A stretch of 5,923 nt of DNA from Pseudomonadota bacterium (GTDB taxonomy: Bacteria; Pseudomonadota; Alphaproteobacteria; JAAXGF01), in contig JADFMW010000165.1 of the NCBI GenBank assembly GCA_022563655.1, positions 1-5,923 on the forward strand, given 5' to 3'. This document shows positions 1-5,782 of the stretch, piece by piece; the first letter of the stretch is position 1; each line of letters opens with the position of its first letter. The notes beneath the pieces were generated by a model. It was not told the DNA's origin, searched no databases, and saw nothing but the letters and a program-made list of their open reading frames with translations. Both the position numbers and the translations under genes were made by a program.

Positions 1-362
1 CCGTGCCCCTGGAAGCCTTGGCCTGGGGCCGGAGCGGAGACAAGGGCGACCACGCCAACATCGGCCTGATGGCGCGCCGGGCGGAATATGTGCCCCTGTT
101 GCGGGGGGCGGTGACCGCCGAGGCCGTGGCGGCGTACTTCGCCCACATCCTGCGGGGCGATGTGGTGCGTTACGAATTGCCGGGGATCAACGGATTCAAT
201 TTCGTCTTGCGCCACGTGCTCGGCGGCGGAGGCACCGCCTCGTTGCGCATGGACCCCCAGGGCAAGGCCTTCGCCCAGATGCTGCTCGACCTGCCGGTGG
301 AGGTCCCCGCCGAATGGGTCGACCGCTACGGCTGGCGGGAGGAAGTGGTCGACGCGGCTTGA
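1..362 (+). CDS. AtuA-type protein, C-terminal ferredoxin-fold domain (5' end probably outside window)
   Basis: The reading frame is open from the window edge and ends at TGA 360-362. The visible 119 residues match the C-terminal domain of AtuA-family (DUF1446) proteins, known from acyclic terpene and acyl-CoA catabolic clusters. The key stretches are WGRSGDKGDHANIG near the start, VVRYELPGINGFNF in the middle, and LGGGGTASLRMDPQGKAFAQMLLD followed by PVEVPAEW near the end. This domain occurs either fused to the AtuA body (about 590 residues in all) or as a stand-alone protein of about 100-120 residues. A GTG at position 3 could start a stand-alone form, but the wording resembles the fused type and no ribosome site can be seen at the edge, so I treat the gene as 5'-truncated. 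The catalytic role of the family is poorly defined. It lies 237 bp upstream of an acyl-CoA carboxylase alpha gene on the same strand, which fits a shared acyl-CoA pathway. Confidence 0.8.
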   Translation, partial: VPLEALAWGRSGDKGDHANIGLMARRAEYVPLLRGAVTAEAVAAYFAHILRGDVVRYELPGINGFNFVLRHVLGGGGTASLRMDPQGKAFAQMLLDLPVEVPAEWVDRYGWREEVVDAA

Positions 363-418
363 GGGATGGGGGTGTCGACGCTGCGTACGGAACTACGGAA
401 AAACCTCTCACTCCTCGA

Positions 419-537
419 TGTCATTCTGAGCCCTGCGCTGAGCCTATCGAAAGGGAAGCGAAGAATCTCTACAGGAAGACTGAAGGATGACTCCGCTCTG
501 TAGTCCATGGAGATGCTTCGCTGCGCTCAGCATGACA
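419..537. repeat. Nested imperfect inverted repeat (MITE/REP-like, 119 bp)
   Basis: Three pairs of arms nest inside each other. The outer arms TGTCATTCTGAGC (419-431) and GCTCAGCATGACA (525-537) match at 12 of 13 positions when one is inverted. The middle arms AGCGAAGAATCTC (457-469) and GAGATGCTTCGCT (510-522) also match at 12 of 13. The inner arms CTACAG (469-474) and CTGTAG (498-503) match perfectly. The left side carries about 23 extra bases (432-456), including a second CTGAGC (438-443) and CTATCGAAAGGG. From memory, ends of the form TCATTCTGAGC...GAAGAATCTC are a widespread dispersed repeat in environmental bacterial genomes. It has no coding capacity, so any mobility would need a transposase supplied elsewhere. 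It fills most of the gap between the AtuA-type gene and pccA and would form a strong hairpin in RNA. Confidence 0.8.
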
Positions 538-599
538 GATCGTGCGGCACGCCCGATCGATGAGATGACCGTCCGCCTGTTCGATTGGGGCTTTACTCG

Positions 600-2588
600 A
601 TGACCCGATTCGCCAAAGTTCTGATCGCCAACCGGGGGGAGATCGCGGTGCGTGTTGCGCGGACGCTGCGCACCCTGGAAATCTCCAGCGTCGTCGCGCA
701 CCACGCGACCGATGCGGATTCCCTGGCCTGCCGCGAGGCCGACGAGGCTCACGAAATCGCCGGAAACCCGCCCTCGGCGGCGTACCTGGATGTCACCGCC
801 ATCGTGGCCGCCTGCCGCGCCACGGGGGCCGATGCGGTGCATCCGGGCTACGGCTTTCTCTCCGAGAACGCCGCATTCGCCCGCGCGGTGGAGGCGGCGG
901 GCATCCGCTTTATCGGACCCTCGCCGGAGGCCATCGAGCTGATGGGCGACAAGGTGCGGGCCCGGCGCTTCGTGGCGGAGGGCGGCTTTCCCGTGCTGGA
1001 AGCGGCCGACGAGGAGGATGCGCCGGAAACCTTCGCCCAGCGGGCCGCCGCCATCGGGTTTCCGCTGCTGATCAAGGCCGCCGCGGGCGGCGGCGGGCGG
1101 GGGATGCGCATCGTGGGGGATGCGGCGGAGCTGGAGGCCCAGCTCTCCATCGCCAAGGGCGAGGCGGCGCGGTACTTCGGCGACGGGCGGCTCTATTGCG
1201 AGCGGTATGTCGAACGGTCCCGCCACATCGAGGTGCAGGTGCTGGGCGACGCCGAGGGCCACGTGGTGCATTTCGGAGAGCGGGAGTGCTCCATCCAGCG
1301 CCGCTTCCAGAAGATCGTCGAGGAGGCGCCGAGCCCGCTGCTCGATGGCCGGATGCGCGCCGCAATGGGCGCCCAGGCGGTGGCGCTGGCGCGGGCGGTG
1401 GGCTACCGTTCGGCGGGCACGGTGGAATTCATCGTTGACTCGAAAAAGAAATTCTACTTCCTTGAAATGAATACGAGACTTCAAGTCGAGCATCCGGTGA
1501 CAGAGATGGTCTCCGGCCTCGACCTGGTCGAGCAGATGATCCGCATCGCCGCCGGCGAGCCGCTCGCCTTCGGCCAGCAGGACATCCGGCTCGATGGCTG
1601 GGCGATCGAGGCGCGGATCTACGCCGAGGACCCCTCGCGCGGCTTCTTGCCGTCGCCGGGGCGCCTGCTGCGCTACCGCCCGCCGCCCGAGGCCGAGGGC
1701 ATCCGCCTCGATGACGGCGTGTACGAAGGCGCCGAGGTCAGCGTGTTCTACGACCCCCTGATCGCCAAGCTGTGCGCCTCGGGGCCGACGCGCGAGGTGG
1801 CGATCGCGCGCATGCGCGCGGCGCTCGATGCGTTCGAGATCCGCGGGCCGCGGCACAACCTCGGGTTTCTCGCCGCGATCATGCGCCATCCGCGCTTCGT
1901 TGCGGGCCGGCTCGGCGTTGGCTTCGTCGCCGAGGAGTACGCGGACGGGTTCCACGGCGCGCCGGCCGAGGGCGAGGTGCTCGACGTGCTGATCGGGGTC
2001 GCCGTTCTCGTCCACGTGCGCGCCGAGGCGCGCGCCAGCCGCAACCGCGGCCAGGCGCCGCGCCAGGGCTCACGGCCTCGAGAGCGCTGGGTCGTCAGCC
2101 TCGACGGGGCGCCGCATCCGGTCGCCGTCTCCGAGCAGGCGGGCGGCGTCGACGTGGAGCTTGACGGCCGGCGGTTGGCGGTGCGCGGCGCCTGGGCCGC
2201 CGGCGCGACGCCGCTCGCGGTCACGGTCGACGGGCGGGACGTGACCGTGCAGGTCGAGCGCCGCTCCCAGGGCTACCGGCTGTCGCACGCCGGCAGCGCG
2301 GCGTTCGCCGTGGTCCGGCGCCCCCGCGCCGCCGAGCTCGCCGCCCTGATGCCGGTCAAGTCGGCGCGCGGGCGCAAGCGCGTCCTGCTCTCGCCGATGC
2401 CCGGCCGCGTCGTCTCGATCGCCGTGCGGGCGGGCCAGGAGGTCAAGGCCGGCGAGCCGCTCGCCGTGGTCGACGCGATGAAGATGGAGAACGTGCTGCG
2501 CGCCGAACGCGACGGACGCATCGCCCGGGTCGCCGCCGCCGCGGGCGACAGCCTGAGCGCCGACCAGCTGATCATCGAGTTCGAATGA
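600..2588 (+). CDS. pccA: Acyl-CoA carboxylase alpha subunit (biotin carboxylase + biotin carrier), probably propionyl-CoA carboxylase
   Basis: A complete 662-residue alpha subunit of a biotin-dependent acyl-CoA carboxylase. It carboxylates biotin with ATP and bicarbonate; a separate beta subunit, not in the window, transfers the carboxyl to the acyl-CoA in the cytoplasm. The biotin carboxylase N-domain opens with the classic FAKVLIANRGEIAVRV. The ATP-grasp part has K159, the glycine loop GGGGRG (163-168), GERECSIQRRFQK (K238) and the active-site strand E289-M-N291-T-R293-L-Q295-V-E297, one residue offset from E. coli AccC. The biotin carboxylase C-domain has AIEARIYAEDP. A BT-type linker follows, then a biotinyl domain with AMKM, whose K628 lies 35 residues from the end. 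The stretch RHNLGFLAAIMRHPRF...GRLGVGFVAEEYADGF resembles PccA more than the methylcrotonyl- or geranyl-CoA enzymes, but substrate is inferred. Start: ATG 600 gives the family N-terminus; TTG 585 is possible but less likely. Only a weak GGGG (587-590) precedes it. Confidence 0.93.
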   Translation: MTRFAKVLIANRGEIAVRVARTLRTLEISSVVAHHATDADSLACREADEAHEIAGNPPSAAYLDVTAIVAACRATGADAVHPGYGFLSENAAFARAVEAAGIRFIGPSPEAIELMGDKVRARRFVAEGGFPVLEAADEEDAPETFAQRAAAIGFPLLIKAAAGGGGRGMRIVGDAAELEAQLSIAKGEAARYFGDGRLYCERYVERSRHIEVQVLGDAEGHVVHFGERECSIQRRFQKIVEEAPSPLLDGRMRAAMGAQAVALARAVGYRSAGTVEFIVDSKKKFYFLEMNTRLQVEHPVTEMVSGLDLVEQMIRIAAGEPLAFGQQDIRLDGWAIEARIYAEDPSRGFLPSPGRLLRYRPPPEAEGIRLDDGVYEGAEVSVFYDPLIAKLCASGPTREVAIARMRAALDAFEIRGPRHNLGFLAAIMRHPRFVAGRLGVGFVAEEYADGFHGAPAEGEVLDVLIGVAVLVHVRAEARASRNRGQAPRQGSRPRERWVVSLDGAPHPVAVSEQAGGVDVELDGRRLAVRGAWAAGATPLAVTVDGRDVTVQVERRSQGYRLSHAGSAAFAVVRRPRAAELAALMPVKSARGRKRVLLSPMPGRVVSIAVRAGQEVKAGEPLAVVDAMKMENVLRAERDGRIARVAAAAGDSLSADQLIIEFE

Positions 2589-2625
2589 AGGGGCCGCGCC
2601 GGATATGCCTCGGGACCATGATGGC

Positions 2626-2660
2626 GCCCGTCTCGAGTGCCGTAATGGGGGGAGACGGGT
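2626..2660 (+). other. Hairpin in the pccA-queG gap
   Basis: CCCGTCTC (2627-2634) and GAGACGGG (2652-2659) are perfectly complementary over 8 bp around a 17-base loop, and a G-U pair (2626/2660) can extend the stem. It lies 38 bases after the pccA stop and 34 before the queG start. No T-run follows, so it is not a standard intrinsic terminator. It could be a Rho-linked 3'-end stabiliser for pccA or a leader structure for queG. The role is inferred; the pairing is seen directly. Confidence 0.5.
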
Positions 2661-2693
2661 CGCGGGCTTGTCCGGCTCGATCCCCGTAGCGCC

Positions 2694-3842
2694 GTGACGC
2701 AGACCGCAGCCAAAATTATCGAGGCGCCGGCGCCAGCCGCGGCCAAGGCCGAGATCGCGGCCTTCGCCCGCGCGCTGGGGTTCGAGGCCGTCGGCTTCGC
2801 CGGCGCCGATCAATCGCGCGATGTGGCCGCCGGGCTGCGCGGGTTCATCGCCGCCGGACTGCACGGCGAGATGGATTGGCTCGCGCGCACCGCCGAGCGC
2901 CGCGGCGATCCGCGCGCGCTGTGGCCCGAGGTCAAGACGATCGTTGCCCTGGGGCTGAGCTACGGTCCCGGCGGCGATCCGCTCGCTGCGACGCGCCGGC
3001 CCGAGCGCGGCGCAATCTCGGTCTACGCCCAGGGCGCCGATTACCACAAGGCGCTGAAGCGCCGGCTCAAGCGGCTCGCCGGGTTCATCCACCAGCGCTA
3101 CGGCGCCCAGGTCAAGGTTTTCGTCGACACCGCGCCGGTGATGGAGAAACCGATCTCGATGCGCGCCGGCATCGGTTGGCAGGGCAAGCACACCAACCTG
3201 GTGTCGCGCGCCCACGGCTCGTGGCTGTTCCTGGGCGAGGTGTTCACCACGCTCGCGCTGGCGCCCGACGAGCCCGAGAGCGACCACTGCGGCTCGTGCC
3301 ACGCCTGCCTCGACGTCTGCCCGACGGACGCCTTCCCGGCGCCCTACCGGCTCGACGCGCGGCGCTGCATCTCCTATCTGACGATCGAGCACAAGGGCCA
3401 TATCGCGCGCGAGTTCCGCGCGGCCATGGGCAACCGCGTCTACGGCTGCGACGATTGCCTCGCCGTCTGTCCGTGGAACAAGTTCGCGCGGCAGACCCGC
3501 GAATACGCCTTCCTGCCGCGCGCCGAGCTAACCGCGCCCCGGCTCGCCGACCTCGCGGGCCTCGACGACGCCGGCTTCCGCCGCATCTTCGCCGGCTCGA
3601 CGATCAAGCGCCTCGGGCGCGACCGCTTCGTGCGCAACGTGCTGATCGCGCTCGGCAACTCGGGCGCCCGTTCGCTCGCGCCCGCCGCCCGCGAACGTCT
3701 CGGCGACGACTCGCCGCTGGTGCGGGCGATGGCGGTGTGGGCCTTGTCGCGGCTCCTCGCGCCCGCCGCGTTCGCGCGCCTCCGCGCGCGGAGCCTCGAA
3801 GGCGAGAGCGACGCCGCCGTGCGCGCCGAGTGGGGCGCTTAG
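2694..3842 (+). CDS. queG: Epoxyqueuosine reductase QueG
   Basis: A 382-residue protein, close to E. coli QueG (379). It catalyses the last step of queuosine synthesis: reduction of epoxyqueuosine to queuosine in the anticodon wobble position of tRNAs for Asn, Asp, His and Tyr, using cobalamin and two 4Fe-4S clusters in the cytoplasm. The family motif VDTAPVMEK lies at 144-152, with D145 at the position of the proposed catalytic Asp. IGWQGKHTN follows. The ferredoxin-like cysteines are C199, C202, C205, C209 (CGSCHACLDVCP), C225, and C252, C255, C259 (CDDCLAVCPWNKF): a full set for two clusters. The C-terminal third (about 305-355) looks like HEAT-type helices that bind tRNA. Start: an in-frame TAG at 2688-2690 leaves GTG 2694 as the first possible start, and it gives the expected family length, yet no clear Shine-Dalgarno precedes it. 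The next gene starts 24 bases after the stop and is probably co-transcribed. Confidence 0.96.
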   Translation: MTQTAAKIIEAPAPAAAKAEIAAFARALGFEAVGFAGADQSRDVAAGLRGFIAAGLHGEMDWLARTAERRGDPRALWPEVKTIVALGLSYGPGGDPLAATRRPERGAISVYAQGADYHKALKRRLKRLAGFIHQRYGAQVKVFVDTAPVMEKPISMRAGIGWQGKHTNLVSRAHGSWLFLGEVFTTLALAPDEPESDHCGSCHACLDVCPTDAFPAPYRLDARRCISYLTIEHKGHIAREFRAAMGNRVYGCDDCLAVCPWNKFARQTREYAFLPRAELTAPRLADLAGLDDAGFRRIFAGSTIKRLGRDRFVRNVLIALGNSGARSLAPAARERLGDDSPLVRAMAVWALSRLLAPAAFARLRARSLEGESDAAVRAEWGA

Positions 3843-3852
3843 GTCCGACGGC

Positions 3853-3859
3853 GAGGGGG
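3853..3859 (+). promoter_or_regulatory. Ribosome binding site of the TfoX-like gene
   Basis: GAGGGGG lies 7 bases before ATG 3867. It supports that start and shows that the gene is translated independently of queG, whose stop codon is at 3840-3842. Confidence 0.65.
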
Positions 3860-3866
3860 CTTTCCG

Positions 3867-4244
3867 ATGGCCGGGGGCTATTTGGACAAACTGCAATCCC
3901 TGTTGCGACAGGTGACAGAGGAGCTGGCCCCTGGCATCACGCTCGAGATCCGGCATTTCTTCGGCGGCGCCGCGGCCTTTGCCGACGGGCGCATCTGCAT
4001 CTCGCTGACCCCAGCCGGCCTGGCGATGAAGCTGCCTCTGCACCACCGGACCGAGCTCATTGAATTCGGCGCCCAGCCGCTCCGGTACTTTCCGAGCGCC
4101 CCGGTCAAGAAGCAGTACGTGGTCGTTCCACCGGAAATTCACGAAGACGAGGGGCAACTGACCTCGTGGGCCCTAAAATCCATCGAGCACGTGCTGACGC
4201 TGCCTCCGCCCAAGCGACGGAGCCGCCCGCGGCCGGGTCGCTAG
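3867..4244 (+). CDS. TfoX/Sxy N-terminal-domain family protein
   Basis: A small 125-residue soluble protein made of one TfoX_N-like domain. The typical pattern is visible: an N-terminal helix (about 5-20), EIRHFFGGAAAFADGRICISL (27-47), where FFGG and the following ADG are the family signature, AGLAMKL (50-56), and a final strand and helix running from QYVVVPPEI to WALKSIEHVL. The C-terminus is a short basic tail (PKRRSRPRPGR) outside the domain. Full-length TfoX/Sxy is a competence regulator of about 200 residues with a second, helical domain. That domain is absent here, and stand-alone TfoX_N proteins are common with no settled function, so a competence role should not be assumed. The gene follows queG by 24 bases with its own ribosome site, which suggests one transcript. 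GC is about 65% by hand count, slightly below pccA and queG. It faces the minus-strand cupin gene. Confidence 0.8.
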   Translation: MAGGYLDKLQSLLRQVTEELAPGITLEIRHFFGGAAAFADGRICISLTPAGLAMKLPLHHRTELIEFGAQPLRYFPSAPVKKQYVVVPPEIHEDEGQLTSWALKSIEHVLTLPPPKRRSRPRPGR

Positions 4245-4410
4245 CGTCCCACGGCGACCGGCCGGCCTACTCGACCTTCACGTCGAGGCGTTCGAATGTG
4301 GCTCAAGCAGACTTGCGCGCGCGGCCGCGGCGGGGCTTGCCGACCGGGCGGTAATGAGCACGGAATATGGTCGGGGCGGACGAAAGCCGGGCGGCGCGCC
4401 GGCGGCGGCG
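4245..4410. other. Convergent intergenic gap with a short hairpin
   Basis: This 166-bp gap separates the stops of two genes that face each other. It contains one clear small inverted repeat, CTCGAC (4270-4275) and GTCGAG (4282-4287) with a 6-base loop, and the palindrome TTCGAA (4291-4296). No T-run accompanies the stem, so I do not call a terminator, although transcripts from both sides must end around here. I found no convincing gene; the short open frames have no recognisable protein pattern. Confidence 0.4.
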
Positions 4411-5082
4411 TCACCCGGCCAGGTGGCCGGTCTTGAGATAAAGGGTGCAGCCGTTCTCGGAGTGCAGCGCGTGGCGGCTGCCGGCCGGGTAGCGGACCCA
4501 GCTGCCGGCCTGGTATGCGCCATGCTCGTCCTCGATGCCGCCGGCGAGCACGAAGACTTCCTCGCCCCCCGGATGGCCATGATCCGCGACGCTGGCGCCC
4601 GGGGCCAAGCGGACCAGACGCATGACCTCCGGATGGCCCGCCTCGGCATAGAGAGCGATCGCCGTGACGCCGGGCGTATCGCGCGGCTGCCACGCGCACT
4701 TGCTGGTGTGGATGACGAGCTGGGTGCGGCCGGCGCCAGGATATTGCCGCAGCTTGACGAACAGGATGCAGCCGTGCTCGGAGAACGGGCCGTGGCTGAA
4801 CCCCTCCGGGTTCAAGAGGTATGTCCCGGCCGGGTAATCGCCATGCACGTCGGAGAAGACGCCCTCGAGCACCAGGATTTCCTCGCCGTCGGGGTGAGGA
4901 TGGCTCGGGAACGCGCTGTTCGGGTCGTAGCGCACCACCGAAGTGACCCGGCCCGACTCGGCGCCGCCAACGAGCTCGAGCCGCTTGCGCCACACGCTCG
5001 GGCTCGGGCTCGCCTGCCATTCCATGGCGGCGGTATGGACGATCGCCAGCCGCGAGAAATCGGCGTTGAGTTCTGCGCTCAT
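4411..5082 (-). CDS. Tandem-cupin (bicupin) protein, ChrR-type cupin fold
   Basis: A 223-residue protein made of two cupin domains of the ChrR-cupin kind. Domain 1 carries H61, H63, E67/E68 and H97 (SHPHPDGEE, then GFSHGPFSEHGC). Domain 2 carries H168, H170, E174/E175 and H204 (DHGHPGGEE, then GSRHALHSENGC). The two sets are exactly 107 residues apart with identical internal spacing, so the gene arose by internal duplication and both metal sites look complete. The N-terminus (LNADFSRLAIVHTAAMEWQ) has the usual form of this family, so the ATG at 5082 is credible. No zinc-binding anti-sigma domain is present, unlike ChrR itself, and no sigma-factor gene is adjacent. Likely a cytoplasmic metal-binding protein, either a dioxygenase-like enzyme or a sensor; the substrate is unknown. 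A palindromic repeat starts two bases before the ATG, and no Shine-Dalgarno is visible in it. Confidence 0.88.
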   Translation of the reverse strand: MSAELNADFSRLAIVHTAAMEWQASPSPSVWRKRLELVGGAESGRVTSVVRYDPNSAFPSHPHPDGEEILVLEGVFSDVHGDYPAGTYLLNPEGFSHGPFSEHGCILFVKLRQYPGAGRTQLVIHTSKCAWQPRDTPGVTAIALYAEAGHPEVMRLVRLAPGASVADHGHPGGEEVFVLAGGIEDEHGAYQAGSWVRYPAGSRHALHSENGCTLYLKTGHLAG

Positions 5083-5084
5083 TT

Positions 5085-5150
5085 AACTGGGGACAGTAGA
5101 TAGTTTTTGGCGATCTCGGCCGACGCTAAAATTGTATACTGTCCCCAATT
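5085..5150. repeat. Palindromic TGGGGACAG-type repeat element
   Basis: The left arm 5085-5107 (AACTGGGGACAGTA and on) and the right arm 5128-5150 (ending in ATACTGTCCCCAATT) match at 19 of 23 positions when one is inverted, around a spacer of 20 bases. The ends resemble AATTGGGGACAGTATAC repeats that I recall as frequent near REP-associated tyrosine (IS200-like) transposases; that link comes from memory, not from a search. No transposase is in the window. The element sits directly between the start of the cupin gene and the stop of the membrane-protein gene (5166), both read on the minus strand. Confidence 0.75.
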
Positions 5151-5165
5151 TCAAGCCATCTCCCG

Positions 5166-5621
5166 TCAGAAAAACAGCTTGAATATTGGTTCCCCCACAG
5201 CCACGATGAACACGACTGCGAAGCCGATAAAGATGAACCTCCCGGCCCATTGCAGGTCCAGAATTTTAAAAGAGTCGGGGAACGCGGCGGCCCAAACCTC
5301 CGAGGCTTCGAGGCGCCTTAGACCTTGCTGCTCGTCTGCATCCGGCGTTTCCCCAGTAGAGTTTTTTTTATCGTCCTTGAGAATTCGCCGCGCCGCATCG
5401 CGCAGGCTTTTAATCAATGCCATCCGAGCGCGGGCGACCTCCACCAAGCCAAATACGAAGGGCAACATGGAAAATGCGATCCACGGGATGGACGAGGCGT
5501 CGTTGGTGCCCCTCAGGGACGCGGCGTACCCGCTGAGACCGACGAGGAAGCCCGCGTGGGTCAAGGCGATGGTCTTGAACGACTTGTCGACCTGCCCTGC
5601 TTCAAAGTCGAGAAATCGCAT
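5166..5621 (-). CDS. Small membrane protein of unknown function
   Basis: I do not recognise a family. With the ATG at 5621 the protein has 151 residues. This start is chosen because AGGAGGT lies just upstream; the frame stays open to a GTG at 5693 (175 residues), but the extra residues look like translated repeat sequence. Three hydrophobic segments are visible: about 17-36 (TIALTHAGFLVGLSGYAASL), 45-63 (IPWIAFSMLPFVFGLVEVA) and 127-147 (a GRFIFIGFAVVFIVAVGEP core). Between the second and third lies a charged, probably cytoplasmic region rich in K, R, D and E (64-110). No signal peptide, catalytic motif or cysteine pair is seen. Hand-counted GC over 5161-5640 is 277 of 480 (58%), against about 70% for pccA and queG, which suggests later acquisition. 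Its coding strand holds an A8 run (5362-5369). It is downstream of the tRNA on the same strand. Confidence 0.7.
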   Translation of the reverse strand: MRFLDFEAGQVDKSFKTIALTHAGFLVGLSGYAASLRGTNDASSIPWIAFSMLPFVFGLVEVARARMALIKSLRDAARRILKDDKKNSTGETPDADEQQGLRRLEASEVWAAAFPDSFKILDLQWAGRFIFIGFAVVFIVAVGEPIFKLFF

Positions 5622-5624
5622 CCC

Positions 5625-5631
5625 ACCTCCT
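5625..5631 (-). promoter_or_regulatory. Shine-Dalgarno of the membrane-protein gene
   Basis: On the minus strand, AGGAGGT is followed by GGG and then the ATG at 5621. This is a near-perfect anti-16S match, though the gap of 4 bases after AGGAGG is a little short. It decides the start in favour of 5621 rather than the upstream GTG at 5693. Confidence 0.7.
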
Positions 5632-5662
5632 CGATCGAAAAATGCCGTTGACAAGACGAAAT

Positions 5663-5681
5663 GGGGACGGAGGGTCGCCCC
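5663..5681. repeat. GC-rich inverted-repeat fragment upstream of the membrane-protein gene
   Basis: GGGGACG (5663-5669) can pair with CGCCCC (5676-5681), leaving one A bulged and a loop of 6 bases. It shares TGGGGAC (5662-5668) with the palindrome at 5085-5150 and contains GGGTCGCCCCTAC, a word I recall from dispersed repeats in environmental genomes. It looks like the degraded end of a repeat element. It could also act as a leader hairpin, as it lies 42 bases before the start codon. Confidence 0.4.
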
Positions 5682-5782
5682 TACTCTCAACACTATATCA
5701 GCCTAAGACCGATTACACGTGAAACTGGCAAACTGCGATGGTCGGGTCTTCGGCGCTCGATCGAGTGGCAAACCGAGAGGAA

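Noticed and set aside
444..2015. A 523-codon open frame on the minus strand opposite pccA
   Set aside because: It is a by-product of high GC in the opposite strand of a clear carboxylase gene. Its protein is rich in R, H and P with no family pattern, and it runs through the repeat element.
2589..2693. A riboswitch (preQ1 or cobalamin) before queG
   Set aside because: The gap is 105 bases, too short for a cobalamin riboswitch, and no preQ1 aptamer pattern is visible; only a simple hairpin is present.
2070..3401. A 443-codon open frame on the minus strand opposite the end of pccA and most of queG
   Set aside because: It spans two real genes and their gap, has low-complexity arginine-rich translation and no recognisable motif.
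4270..4354. Minus-strand short frames ending ...GKPRRGRARKSA-stop and then ATFERLDVKVE-stop in the same phase, looking like C-terminal protein tails
   Set aside because: No upstream coding sequence in that phase can be recognised, and basic low-complexity tails arise easily in high-GC DNA. It could be a decayed gene end, but I cannot support it.
4354..5103. A 249-codon plus-strand open frame
   Set aside because: It is the antisense of the cupin gene, whose minus-strand protein shows two full cupin motifs; the plus-strand product shows none.
5690..5745. A promoter for the membrane-protein gene with TATAGT as -10 on the minus strand
   Set aside because: No acceptable -35 lies 16-19 bases upstream, so the single hexamer is not enough.
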